A stretch of 64,000 nucleotides of DNA from CAMAVH01 sp036500145 (lineage in GTDB: Bacteria > Pseudomonadota > Alphaproteobacteria > SMXQ01), in the NCBI GenBank assembly GCA_036500145.1, contig DASYCO010000042.1, forward strand, positions 1 through 64,000, read 5' to 3'. The translations under genes were made by a program, and so were the position numbers. The notes under the pieces were generated by a model. That model was given only the letters and a program-made list of their open reading frames with translations, was not told the DNA's origin and did no database searches. Position 1 is the stretch's first letter. Each line of letters starts with the position of its first letter. Below are positions 1-9,104 of this stretch, piece by piece.

Positions 1-56
1 TTATGCAAGACTGGCGGACCGCGGCATGTGCGGCGCAGCTCCGGTGAGATGACAAG

Positions 57-938
57 ATGGCGGCAATGATCAGGAAAGTCGGCGTGATCGGTTCGGGCCA
101 GATGGGCAACGGCATCGCGCATGTGACGGCCCTCGCCGGAATGAATGTCGTCCTCAACGACGTCTCCGCCGATCGCATCAAATCGGCGATGGCGACCATC
201 AATGGCAATTTGTCGCGGCAGGCCTCGAAGAAAGCCATCACGGACGACGAACGCAAGCAGGCGCTGGAACGCATTACGTTCACCGATTCCCTCGATGGGC
301 TGTCGGACTGCGACCTGGTGATCGAGACTGCGGTCGAGAAGGAAGAAACCAAGCGCAAGATATTTCACGATCTGTGCGCGTCGCTGAAGCCCGATGCGAT
401 CATCGCCTCCAACAGCTCGTCGATCTCGATCACGCGGCTCGCGGCCTCCACCGACCGTCCGGAAAAATTCATCGGCATTCATTTTATGAATCCGGTGCCG
501 CTGATGGAACTGGTCGAGCTGATCCGCGGCATCGCCACCGCGAAGACGACCCTCGACAGCGTGCGCAGCCTCGCCGAAAAGCTCGGCAAGACGCCCGTCA
601 GTTCCGAGGACTACCCCGCCTTCATCGTCAACCGCATCCTGCTGCCGATGATCAACGAGTCGGTCTACGCGCTCTACGAGGGCGTCGGCACCGTGTCGGC
701 CATCGACACCGCCATGAAGCTGGGCGCGAACCATCCGATGGGCCCGCTGGAGCTGGCCGACTTCATCGGCCTCGACACCTGCCTCGGCATCATGCAGGTC
801 CTCTACGAGGGCCTCGCCGACAGCAAGTACCGCCCCTGCCCGCTGCTGGTGAAATACGTCGAAGCCGGCTGGTACGGCCGCAAGTCCGGCAAGGGCTTCT
901 ACGACTACTCCGGCGACAAGCCGATGCCGACGCGCTAA
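57..938 (+). CDS. 3-hydroxybutyryl-CoA dehydrogenase
   Basis: A 293-residue protein of the usual length for short-chain L-3-hydroxyacyl-CoA dehydrogenases, which interconvert acetoacetyl-CoA and (S)-3-hydroxybutyryl-CoA with NAD(P) in the cytosol. Visible features are the dinucleotide-binding loop GSGQMG (residues 12-17), a conserved SNSSS stretch near 119, the catalytic His142 in IHFMNPVP, and the helical C-terminal domain beginning at PAFIVNR (187-193). Start could be 57 or the second Met at 66, which lies just before the first beta strand. Its stop overlaps the stop of the convergent next gene. The family makes the S isomer, whereas the PhaB further along makes the R isomer, so a role in beta-oxidation or butanoate metabolism is more likely than in PHB synthesis (inference). 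Only 56 bases precede it, too few to identify an upstream gene. Confidence 0.9.
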   Translation: MAAMIRKVGVIGSGQMGNGIAHVTALAGMNVVLNDVSADRIKSAMATINGNLSRQASKKAITDDERKQALERITFTDSLDGLSDCDLVIETAVEKEETKRKIFHDLCASLKPDAIIASNSSSISITRLAASTDRPEKFIGIHFMNPVPLMELVELIRGIATAKTTLDSVRSLAEKLGKTPVSSEDYPAFIVNRILLPMINESVYALYEGVGTVSAIDTAMKLGANHPMGPLELADFIGLDTCLGIMQVLYEGLADSKYRPCPLLVKYVEAGWYGRKSGKGFYDYSGDKPMPTR

Positions 939-1381
939 GGCGCGGCCGCCTCGCCGGGGTTGGCCACCTCGTCGCTGACCATCTCGTCATAGCCGCGCCC
1001 CCGCATCTCCAGCAGGCAGAAGCCGTTGCCGAACGGGTCCGCCATGTTCGCCATGCGGCCCCAGGCGCGCTCCACCACCTCGCGGTCCAGCGTGGCGCCA
1101 GCCAGGCGCGCGCGCATCAGCGCCGCATCGAGGTCGTCGACGACGAAATCCAGATGCACCGGCGTCCAGTGGCGCGAATAGTCGCGCAGCATGTGGGCAT
1201 CCGGGCAGGGCACGCTGCCCGATGGATTGGCCAGAAGGTCGATCGGCGAAGTGGCGCCCAGCAATTCGACCCAGTCCGAGCCGAAACGCCGCCCCACGGT
1301 CAGGCCGAGCGCCGACGTATAGAAGGCGACGCCCGCCTCGATGTCATGCACGTCGACGCAGGTTCGAATGGCGATGGTCAT
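935..1381 (-). CDS. Glyoxalase/bleomycin-resistance (VOC) family protein
   Basis: A 148-residue single-module vicinal oxygen chelate protein. It opens with a beta-alpha-beta unit typical of the family (VDVHDIEAGVAFYTSALGL near residues 9-27), has the second-half signature HLDFVVDDLDAA, and ends with the characteristic DPFGNGFCLLEM. Likely metal-ligand positions are the Glu in WVELLG, the His in PVHLDF and the Glu in CLLEM. These proteins act as lactoylglutathione lyases, dioxygenases or resistance proteins; the substrate cannot be told from sequence. The frame is open further upstream, but Met at 1381 (MTIAIRT) fits the family N terminus. It is convergent with the dehydrogenase (4-base overlap at 935-938) and co-directional with tlpA, 20 bases away. 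Confidence 0.82.
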   Translation of the reverse strand: MTIAIRTCVDVHDIEAGVAFYTSALGLTVGRRFGSDWVELLGATSPIDLLANPSGSVPCPDAHMLRDYSRHWTPVHLDFVVDDLDAALMRARLAGATLDREVVERAWGRMANMADPFGNGFCLLEMRGRGYDEMVSDEVANPGEAAAP

Positions 1382-1401
1382 CACGCCCTCCCGCTCGTTC
1401 G

Positions 1402-2026
<625 letters not shown>

Positions 2027-2028
<2 letters not shown>

Positions 2029-3457
2029 GTCGAAACGCCCCGCAAAAGCCGCAGCCAAAAAACCGAAGAAGTCCGCCAACAGCATGTGGGGCGGCCGCTT
2101 CGAGACGGGCCCCGATGCCCTGATGGCGCGCATCAACGCCTCCATCGACTTCGACAAGCGGCTCTACGCCCAGGACATCCGCGCCTCGATCGCGCATGCC
2201 CGCATGCTGGGCACGCAGCGCATCATCGCGCAGAAGGACGTCGCCGCCATCGTCGCCGGCCTCGGCAAGATACTGCAAGACATCGAACGCGGCGCGTTCG
2301 AATTCAAGACCGAACTGGAAGACATCCACCTCAACGTCGAGCGCCGGCTGACCGACATGATCGGCGCCGCCGGCGGCCGCCTGCACACCGGCCGCTCGCG
2401 CAACGACCAGGTGGCGACCGACTTCCGCCTCTGGGTGCGCGACTGCATCGACGCCACCGACCGCGCGCTCGAAGCGCTGCAGGCCGCCCTGATCGCCAAG
2501 GCCGAGACCCATGCCGCGACCGTGATGCCGGGCTTCACCCATCTGCAGAGCGCGCAGCCGGTGACCTTCGGCCACCACATGCTCGCCTACGTCGAGATGC
2601 TCGGCCGCGACCGCGGCCGCTTCATGGACGCGCGCGCACGCGTGAACGAATCGCCGCTCGGCGCCGCGGCGCTCGCCGGCACCTCCTTCCCCATCGACCG
2701 CGAAGCCACGGCGAAGGCGCTCGGCTTCGCGCGCCCGCTCGCCAACTCGATGGACGCCGTCTCGGCGCGCGACTTCGCGCTCGAATTCCTCGCCGCCAGC
2801 GCCATCTGCGCCACGCACCTGTCGCGCATGGCGGAAGAGCTGGTGATCTGGTCGTCGCCGCAGTTCGCCTTCGTGAAGCTGTCCGACGGCTTCACCACCG
2901 GCTCGTCGATCATGCCGCAGAAGCGCAATCCGGACGCCGCCGAGCTGATCCGCGCCAAGACGGGCCGCATCGCCGGCTCGCTCGTCAGCCTGCTCACGGT
3001 GATGAAGGGCCTGCCGCTCGCCTACAGCAAGGACATGCAGGAGGACAAGGAGCCGGTGTTCGACGCCGCCGATTCGCTCGCCCTCTCCGTCCATGCCATG
3101 ACCGGCATGATGCGCGACCTCAAGGTCAACGAGGCGCGGCTGCGCGAGGCCGCCAGCGCCGGCTTCTCGACCGCCACCGACTTGGCCGACTGGCTCGTGC
3201 GCGAGGCGAACCTGCCGTTCCGCGACGCCCATCACGTCACCGGCGGCCTGGTGAAGCTCGCCGAGAGCAAGGGCTGCGAGCTGGCCGACCTGTCGCTGAA
3301 GGAGATGCAGGCCGCTGATGCGCGCATCACCAAGGCGGTCTACGGCGTGCTCTCCGTCGACAAGTCCGTCGCGAGCCGCACCAGCCTCGGCGGCACCGCG
3401 CCGTCGCGCGTGCGCGCCGCCGCCAAGGCCGCGCGCAAGCGCTTCCTGAAAGGGTAA
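2027..3457 (+). CDS. argH: Argininosuccinate lyase
   Basis: Catalyses the last step of arginine synthesis, argininosuccinate to arginine plus fumarate. The 476-residue product contains the start of the fold (MWGGRF), the loop TGRSRNDQVATD and the fumarase/aspartase superfamily signature GSSIMPQKRNP near residue 295. Family members usually begin close to MWGGRF; here that Met is residue 20 (base 2084), and starting at 2027 adds a short basic leader rich in Lys, Ala and Pro (KRPAKAAAKKPKK). Alphaproteobacterial ArgH often has a short polar leader, so I prefer 2027, but 2084 is a fair alternative. It heads a run argH-lptM-lysA-TIGR02302 on the same strand, linking arginine and lysine synthesis. 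Confidence 0.96.
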
Positions 3458-3461
3458 GCAC

Positions 3462-3626
3462 ATGACCCTCTTCAACAAGCTCCCGCACAGAATCCTCCGC
3501 GCCTTCGCGCTGCTGCTTCTCGTCGCGGCCATGGCCGCCCCGCTCGCCGCCTGCGGCAAGAAGGGCCCGCCCGGCCCGCCGAACGGCGAAGAGAGCAACT
3601 ACCCGCGCACGTACCCGACGCGATGA
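3462..3626 (+). CDS. lptM: LptM/YifL-like small lipoprotein
   Basis: A 54-residue gene between argH and lysA. It has a basic N terminus, a hydrophobic stretch (about residues 14-28), then a lipobox LAAC with the acylated Cys31 followed directly by GKKGPPGPP, the hallmark of the LptM/YifL family (Cys-Gly-x-Lys-Gly-Pro). In enterobacteria LptM is an outer-membrane lipoprotein that assists disulfide maturation of the LPS translocon LptD; extension to this organism rests on family membership. It starts 4 bases after argH and its stop codon overlaps the lysA start (ATGA at 3623-3626), implying translational coupling. The argH-lptM-lysA order is conserved in many proteobacteria. Confidence 0.85.
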   Translation: MTLFNKLPHRILRAFALLLLVAAMAAPLAACGKKGPPGPPNGEESNYPRTYPTR

Positions 3627-4888
3627 GCCCTTTCCGCTACCAGAACGGCGCCCTCCACTGCGAGGACGTGTCCTTGGCTGCCGTCGCCGACGCCGTCGGC
3701 ACGCCGGTCTACGTCTATTCGAGCGCCGCGCTCGAGGCGCAGTACCGCGCCTTCGCCGAGGCCTTCGCCGGCCAGAACGCGCGCGTCTGCTTCGCCGTGA
3801 AGGCGAACTCCAACCAGGCGGTGATCCGCACCTTCGCCGCGCTCGGCGCGGGCGCCGACGTGCTGTCGGAAGGCGAGCTGCGCCGCGCCCTCGCCGCCGG
3901 CGTGCCGGCGTCCAAAGTGGTGTTCTCGGGCGTCGGCAAGTCGCGCGAGGAAATGGCCTTCGCCCTCGATGCCGGCGTCGGCCAGATGAACGTCGAATCC
4001 CTGCCCGAGCTGCGCCAGCTCAGCGAAGTGGCAACGCGCCTGAACAAGACCGCCGCCATCGCCGTGCGGGTGAACCCCGACGTGGACGCCAAGACCCACG
4101 CCAAGATCACCACCGGCAAGAAAGAGAACAAGTTCGGCATCGACTACGACGTGGCGCCTGCCGTCTATGCCGAAGCGGCCAAGCTGCCCGGCATCCAGGC
4201 GCTCGGCATCGCCGTGCACATCGGCTCGCAGCTTCTCGACCTCGCGCCCTTCCGCGACGCCTTCGCGCTGATCGCCGACCTGGCGCAGCGCCTGCGCGCC
4301 GACGGCCACGACATCCGCCGCCTCGACCTCGGCGGCGGCCTCGGCATTCCCTACCGCGACGAGACGCCGCCGCCGCCCGCGGCCTACGCCGCCGTGGTGA
4401 AGGAGACCGTCGGCCAGCTCGGCTGCGAACTGACCTTCGAGCCCGGCCGCCTGCTCGTCGGCAACGCCGGCGTGCTGATCTCGCGCGTGCTCTACGTGAA
4501 GGACGGCTCGGACCGCCGCTTCGTCATCGTCGACGCCGCCATGAACGACCTGATGCGCCCGGCGCTCTACGAAGCGTGGCACGACATCCGCCCGCTCGCC
4601 GAACCGGCGAAGGGCGCTGCGATTGCCCCCGTCGACGTCGTCGGCCCGGTCTGCGAGACCACCGACATCTTCGCCAAGGACCGCAGCCTGCCGCCGCTGG
4701 GCGCCGACGACCTCGTCGCCTTCGGCTCGGCCGGCGCCTATGGCGCGGTCATGGCGTCCGACTACAACAGCCGGCCCCTGGTGCCCGAAGTTCTGGTGAA
4801 GGGCGGCGACTATGCCGTCATCCGCCCGCGCCAGACCTACGACGAGATGCTCGGCCGCGACCGCCTGCCCGCCTGGCTGCAGAAATAA
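3623..4888 (+). CDS. lysA: Diaminopimelate decarboxylase
   Basis: PLP enzyme that decarboxylates meso-diaminopimelate to L-lysine, the last step of lysine synthesis. The 421-residue product has the alanine-racemase-like barrel with the PLP lysine at Lys60 in CFAVKANSN, the glycine-rich phosphate-binding segment LDLGGGLGIPY, the FEPGRLLVGNAG motif, and the C-terminal active-site motif GPVCETTDIFAKD. Length is normal. Its start overlaps the lptM stop, so it is almost certainly cotranscribed with argH and lptM. Confidence 0.97.
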   Translation: MSPFRYQNGALHCEDVSLAAVADAVGTPVYVYSSAALEAQYRAFAEAFAGQNARVCFAVKANSNQAVIRTFAALGAGADVLSEGELRRALAAGVPASKVVFSGVGKSREEMAFALDAGVGQMNVESLPELRQLSEVATRLNKTAAIAVRVNPDVDAKTHAKITTGKKENKFGIDYDVAPAVYAEAAKLPGIQALGIAVHIGSQLLDLAPFRDAFALIADLAQRLRADGHDIRRLDLGGGLGIPYRDETPPPPAAYAAVVKETVGQLGCELTFEPGRLLVGNAGVLISRVLYVKDGSDRRFVIVDAAMNDLMRPALYEAWHDIRPLAEPAKGAAIAPVDVVGPVCETTDIFAKDRSLPPLGADDLVAFGSAGAYGAVMASDYNSRPLVPEVLVKGGDYAVIRPRQTYDEMLGRDRLPAWLQK

Positions 4889-5014
4889 CCTCGTCACGCC
4901 AAAGACTTGATCCTTGGATGACGGATTCGCGCGCCCCCGCCGCGTGCGCCGGCGGCCTGTCATGCAGGATTCGGCGGTGTGGTTCCGGGCAAAGCGTGGC
5001 ATCGTTCCCGAGTG

Positions 5015-7624
5015 ATGACCGAGAAGCTCGACAGGCAGGATGCGACCGTCTCCGCTGATCCGCGTGCTGATCCGGCAATGGGCAGCGCGACGTTGGCGCG
5101 CGAGCCGGTTTTTGATCCCATCCACGGCCTCGACCTCCAGCTCTGGCTCGCCCGCTTTGCGCTCTTCTGGGAGCGCCTGTGGCCGGCGATCTGGCCCGCC
5201 GTCGGCATCGCCGGCCTGTTCCTCATCCTCGCCCTGTTCGACCTGCTGCCCGACCTGCCGGTCTGGCTCCATGCCGTCGTCCTCGTCGGCTTCACTGGCT
5301 TGCTGCTCGCCGCCCTGTGGGATGGCCTGCGCCATGTGCGCTGGCCCGGCTTCGGCTTGGCGCGCCGCCGCATCGAGACGCAGAGCGGCCTCGTCCACCG
5401 CCCGCTCGCAACCCTGCGCGACAAGCTCGCCGCCGGCAGCGACGATCCCGCCGCGCAAGGCTTGTGGGAGCTGCACCAGCAGCGTGCCCGCGACAGCATC
5501 CGCGCCCTGCGCGTCGGCGCGCCGGCCCCCGGCCTGGCCAGGCGCGACCCCTACGCGCTGCGCGCCGGTTTGCTGCTCGTCCTCGTCGTCGCCGTGGTCG
5601 CCGCCTGGGGCGACGGGCGCAGCCGCCTCGCCCGCGCGCTCTGGCCCGGCACCGCCTCGGCCCAGGCCCAGCTGGCGCTCGACGTCTGGATCACGCCGCC
5701 CGCCTATACCGGCATGGCGCCGATCCATCTCGGCCGCGGCAACCAGGGCCTCGCCGCCAACGGCACGGCCGGCGAAGACGGCCCCATCGCCATCCCGGCC
5801 GGCTCGGCCGTGCTGGCGCAGCTGCAGGGCGGCCGCAAGGCCCCGGCCCTCACCCTCGGCGGCTTCAACGCGCCCTTCGACACCGTCGACAAGGGCGCCT
5901 ACCGCCTGAGCACGCCGGTCGCCGACCCGACCGACGGGCCGCAGCGCCTCAGCGTGACGCAGAACGGCCGCGAGGTCGCGGGCTGGGGCGTCACCGTGCT
6001 GCCCGACCAGGACCCCGAGATCGCCCTGAGCGCGCCGCCCGCGCGCACCGACCGCGGCGCTCTGCGCCTGTCCTACGAAGCCACCGACGACTACGGCGTG
6101 ACCAGCGTGCAGGCCATCCTGCGCCGCGCCGCCACCAACGACGGCGTGGCGCCCGAGCCGCTCGTGCTCGACCTGCAGGTCTCGGGGCGCAACGGCAAGT
6201 CGATCAAGGGATCGAGCTTCAGCGACCTCACGGCGCATCCCTGGGCGGGCCTGCCGGTGACGCTGCAGCTCATGGCCAAGGACGCGCTCGGCCAGGTCGG
6301 CGTCAGCGACGCCATCCCCTTCATCCTGCCGGAGCGCGAGTTCCAGCATCCGGTGGCGCGCGCCATCGTCGAGCTGCGCAAGCTGCTGGCCTTGAGCCCG
6401 CGCAACCGCGAGCCGGTGCGCAACGGGCTCGGCGACATCTCCGAGGAGCCGCAGAGCTACGGCAACGACACGGTGGTGTTCCTGGCGCTGCGCTCCGTCG
6501 TCGCGCGCCTGCGCTACGCCGGCGACGCCGACACCATCGCCGCGGTGCAGTCGACCCTGTGGGACACCGCGCTGCGCATCGAGGACGGCCGCCTGTCGCT
6601 CGCCGAGCGCGAGCTGCGCGATTCGCAGAAGGCCCTGCAGGACGCATTGGCGCGCAACGCCGACCAGAGCGAGATCGACCGCCTGATCAACCAGGTGCAG
6701 CAGGCGCTGAACAAGTTCCTGCAAGAGGTGATGAAGAACGCGCAGCAGATGCCGCAGACGCCGATGCCGTTCGACCCCAACGCGAAATACGTCACCGGCG
6801 CCGACCTGCAGAAGATGCTCGACCAGGCGCGCGAGCTGTCGCGCAGCGGCAACAAGGACGCGGCGCAGCAGCTGCTGTCGCAGCTTCAGCAGATGCTGGA
6901 GAGCCTGCAGCAGGGCAACTTCGCCATGTCGCCGCAGCAACAGCAGCAGGCGCAGCAGTCGGCCGAGATGCAGAAGAAGCTGCAGGAGATGATGCGCCGC
7001 CAGCGCGAGCTGATGGAGCAGACCTACCGCGAGGCGCAAGGCCAGCGCGGCCAGCAGGGGCAGCAGGGGCAGCAGGGGCAGCAGGGGCAGCAGGGACAGG
7101 GCGGCGCCGCCGAGCAGGAGGCGCTGCGCCGCATGCTGGGCGAGATGATGCAGCAGCTCGGCGAGATGGGCGGCCAGATCCCCGACGGCTTCGGCCAGGC
7201 CGAACGTTCGATGAACGACGCCGGCCAGGCGCTCAGCAGCGGCCAGCCGGGCCAGGCGCTCGGGCCCCAGGCCAACGCTCTGGAGCAGCTGCAGCAAGGC
7301 GCCGGCCAGATGATGCAGCAATTGCAGCAGATGATGGGACAGGGCCCCGGCGAGGGGCAGCCCGGCGGGCCCGGCCAGTACAGCCAGGGCCAGCCCGGCG
7401 GTGCGATGCAGCCGCGCCCCGGCGATCCGCGCAACTTCGATCCGCTCGGCCGCTCGCTGCCGTCGAGCGGCAACGCCAACGACGACAGCGGCGTGCAGAT
7501 TCCCGAGGCGAGCGACATGATGCGCTCACGCGAGATCCTCGAAGAGCTGCGCAAGCGCGCCGGCGAGGCCGCGCGGCCCCGCATCGAGCATGACTACATC
7601 GACCGGCTGCTGAAGCGCTTCTAG
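5015..7624 (+). CDS. TIGR02302-family (DUF4175) membrane protein
   Basis: An 869-residue alphaproteobacterial protein of unknown function. Three hydrophobic segments lie in the first ~200 residues (around WPAVGIAGLFLILALFDLL, AVVLVGFTGLLLAALW, and AGLLLVLVVAVVAAW). The middle resembles a beta-rich extracytoplasmic region; residues ~500-640 are helical and glutamine-rich and could form coiled coils; the rest is a Gly/Gln/Pro-rich low-complexity tail with GQQ repeats, ending in a short conserved helix (EILEELRKRAGEAARP). Start at Met 5015 is preferred over an upstream GTG at 4979, because the intervening codons look non-coding. The gene follows lysA after 126 bases in which I see no other gene. 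No enzyme motif is evident. Confidence 0.85.
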   Translation: MTEKLDRQDATVSADPRADPAMGSATLAREPVFDPIHGLDLQLWLARFALFWERLWPAIWPAVGIAGLFLILALFDLLPDLPVWLHAVVLVGFTGLLLAALWDGLRHVRWPGFGLARRRIETQSGLVHRPLATLRDKLAAGSDDPAAQGLWELHQQRARDSIRALRVGAPAPGLARRDPYALRAGLLLVLVVAVVAAWGDGRSRLARALWPGTASAQAQLALDVWITPPAYTGMAPIHLGRGNQGLAANGTAGEDGPIAIPAGSAVLAQLQGGRKAPALTLGGFNAPFDTVDKGAYRLSTPVADPTDGPQRLSVTQNGREVAGWGVTVLPDQDPEIALSAPPARTDRGALRLSYEATDDYGVTSVQAILRRAATNDGVAPEPLVLDLQVSGRNGKSIKGSSFSDLTAHPWAGLPVTLQLMAKDALGQVGVSDAIPFILPEREFQHPVARAIVELRKLLALSPRNREPVRNGLGDISEEPQSYGNDTVVFLALRSVVARLRYAGDADTIAAVQSTLWDTALRIEDGRLSLAERELRDSQKALQDALARNADQSEIDRLINQVQQALNKFLQEVMKNAQQMPQTPMPFDPNAKYVTGADLQKMLDQARELSRSGNKDAAQQLLSQLQQMLESLQQGNFAMSPQQQQQAQQSAEMQKKLQEMMRRQRELMEQTYREAQGQRGQQGQQGQQGQQGQQGQGGAAEQEALRRMLGEMMQQLGEMGGQIPDGFGQAERSMNDAGQALSSGQPGQALGPQANALEQLQQGAGQMMQQLQQMMGQGPGEGQPGGPGQYSQGQPGGAMQPRPGDPRNFDPLGRSLPSSGNANDDSGVQIPEASDMMRSREILEELRKRAGEAARPRIEHDYIDRLLKRF
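7052..7096 (+). repeat. 9-bp tandem repeat, five units, inside the TIGR02302 gene
   Basis: Unit CAGCAGGGG occurs four times exactly and a fifth time with a final A. It encodes a Gly-Gln-Gln run. Because the unit is three codons long, gain or loss of units keeps the frame but changes the length of the low-complexity linker. Confidence 0.95.
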
Positions 7625-7697
7625 GCCATCGCAGTGGCAGCAGCGCTCTGGCTTGTTAAGGCTGGGGCCTCAAGAACCGCCACTCTTGCCAAAAGCC

Positions 7698-7781
7698 GTC
7701 ACCCTCGGGCTTGACCCGAGGGTCCAGGGCAAGCGCTCAAGACTCTGACGGACGGACCCTCGGGTCGAGCCCGAGGGTGAC
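7698..7781. repeat. Dispersed palindromic repeat, family A, copy 1
   Basis: About 84 bases whose two ends are each a small palindrome (CTCGGGCTTGACCCGAG; CTCGGGTCGAGCCCGAG) and are inverted copies of one another (GTCACCCTCGGGC at the left, GCCCGAGGGTGAC at the right), so the whole element could fold on itself. It sits between the convergent TIGR02302 gene and cpdR. Two further copies are at 19231 and 22122. It resembles the mosaic intergenic repeats common in alphaproteobacteria. Confidence 0.9.
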
Positions 7782-7805
7782 GAATAAGAATCTGAGAACG
7801 AAGAG

Positions 7806-8171
7806 CTAGGAGCTGCCGGCGAGGGCGGCTTCCGCCGCGTCGCAGATTTCCTTCAGGCTGAACGGCTTCGACACGACCTTGTGGATCAGCGATTCCAGGT
7901 TGTGCGCGCGCTGCCGCTCGGCGCTGTAACCCGACATCATCAGGATGCGCAGCTCGGGCTTGTCCTTGGCGATCTTGAGCGCCAGGGCGATGCCGTCCAT
8001 GCCGGGCATGACGATGTCGGTGATGAGCAGGTCGAAGGTTTCGGTCTGCAGCACGGCGAGCGCCTGCAGGCCGTCCTCGACCGTCGTCACCTCATGGCCG
8101 CGATGGTCCAGCGCGCGCTTGACGAATTCGCGCACGGCACGGTCATCCTCTGCCACCAGAATGCGGGCCAT
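7806..8171 (-). CDS. cpdR: CpdR-like single-domain response regulator
   Basis: A 121-residue receiver domain with no output domain. Acidic residues are E8/D9/D10 (AEDD), the phospho-acceptor is Asp52 in LLITDIVMPGMDG, the conserved Ser/Thr switch is in MMSGYSAERQRAHN, and the Lys is in VVSKPFSL. The stretch SAERQRAHNLESLIHKVVSKPFSLKEI closely follows the pattern of Caulobacter CpdR (GYADQRERAHGLDALIHDVVTKPFSL from memory). CpdR, when unphosphorylated, primes the ClpXP protease for cell-cycle substrates such as CtrA; phosphorylation by CckA-ChpT blocks it. The motif match is strong, the role is transferred from the family. It lies 10 bases downstream of the zinc-ribbon gene on the same strand. 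Confidence 0.85.
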   Translation of the reverse strand: MARILVAEDDRAVREFVKRALDHRGHEVTTVEDGLQALAVLQTETFDLLITDIVMPGMDGIALALKIAKDKPELRILMMSGYSAERQRAHNLESLIHKVVSKPFSLKEICDAAEAALAGSS

Positions 8172-8181
8172 GCGGCCTCCG

Positions 8182-8847
8182 TCACTTTTCGGCGGTGAAT
8201 GTGATGGTCAGTCCCGTCGCCTGCGGCGAGGGGTTACGAACGCTGGTGACGAACGACGCGCTCTCGCCGGGCAGCAGACGCGACTGCGCGGCCTTGAAGG
8301 TCCAGTTCTGCACCTCGGCCTCGCCTTCCTTGAGGATGGCGCGCATCGTCGGCACTTCGCGCACCGCCGAGGAGACGTTGGTGACTTCGCCCTCGATGCC
8401 GAGGACGGCGGTGCCGTCTTCATTGCGCCGCGCCGAGGAGACGTTGCGCAGCTCGAGGCCGGCGCCGACGTCTTCGGTCGGCAGGCCGATCAAGCCGTAG
8501 AGGCGCGCCGCCGGCGGCCACGCCTGCGATATCTCGTTGCGCGCCAGGATGCCGCCGCCGATCACGCCGCCGACGACGAGCACGAGGACCGCCCAGGCGA
8601 TGACGCCGGTGCGCGAGCGGCGCGGCGTCGCCAGGGCCGGCAGGTTGGTGCCGGGGCGCGCGATGCCGGGGATCGTCTTGAACTCGCTCTCGAGCGGCGG
8701 CAGTTCCACCTGGCGCGGCAGGTCCTCGGGCGGCAGCTGCGTCCACTGATGGCCGCACTTGGCGCAGCGCACGACGCGACCCTCCGGGCCCAGGAGAGCC
8801 GGATCGATCAGGTAACGGGTGGAACAGGCAGAGCAGGAAAGGATCAT
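8182..8847 (-). CDS. MJ0042-type zinc-ribbon membrane protein
   Basis: A 221-residue protein. It begins with a zinc ribbon: two CxxC knuckles, CSAC (residues 5-8) and CAKC, the second within VVRCAKCGHQW. A linker, one transmembrane segment (about residues 80-102, IAWAVLVLVVGGVIGGGIL) and a C-terminal domain with FxxLS-like beta strands (VLGIEGEVTNVSS, TMRAILKEGEAEVQNWTF) follow. Such DUF3426-like proteins with an MJ0042 zinc finger are regularly found beside ftsE in alphaproteobacteria; function is not known. The Met at 8847 places the zinc ribbon at the very N terminus, as in homologues. It is transcribed away from ftsE and leads into cpdR. Confidence 0.8.
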   Translation of the reverse strand: MILSCSACSTRYLIDPALLGPEGRVVRCAKCGHQWTQLPPEDLPRQVELPPLESEFKTIPGIARPGTNLPALATPRRSRTGVIAWAVLVLVVGGVIGGGILARNEISQAWPPAARLYGLIGLPTEDVGAGLELRNVSSARRNEDGTAVLGIEGEVTNVSSAVREVPTMRAILKEGEAEVQNWTFKAAQSRLLPGESASFVTSVRNPSPQATGLTITFTAEK

Positions 8848-8906
8848 CGCCCTGGCGAAAAATAGCGGAAGGAACGCGGAAAAGCGCGAGTTTATAGGCT
8901 TTCCGC

Positions 8907-8928
8907 CGCGCGCTGGCAAGCGCGCGGG
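8907..8928. other. Perfect inverted repeat in the zinc-ribbon/ftsE divergent region
   Basis: A 9-base perfect stem (CCGCGCGCT / AGCGCGCGG) with a 4-base loop lies in the 257-base region between the divergent zinc-ribbon gene and ftsE. It has no T tract on either side, so it does not look like a simple terminator. The rest of this region shows no gene I can support; two TTAACC motifs near 9080 and 9110 precede ftsE. Confidence 0.5.
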
Positions 8929-9104
8929 GCCGGCAAGCCGCCGTACGCCGGGATTTTGCCGCACGTTGCCGCCGCAAGCCAGCGCGCATCGCGCGCCCAC
9001 GAAAAAGGTCCGCCTGATGACCGTGGCGCCGCCGGGGTGCGGGCCAATGCTGGACTGCGGGGAAACCCTGTGCGATTCTTAACCAACCTTCAGCCGACGC
9101 TCGC

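Noticed and set aside
3599..7321. Very long minus-strand open frame opposite lysA and the TIGR02302 gene (over 1,200 codons)
   Set aside because: High GC suppresses stop codons in the antisense frame. The translation is Leu/Arg/Ala/His-rich with no domain, while both + strand genes have clear family motifs.
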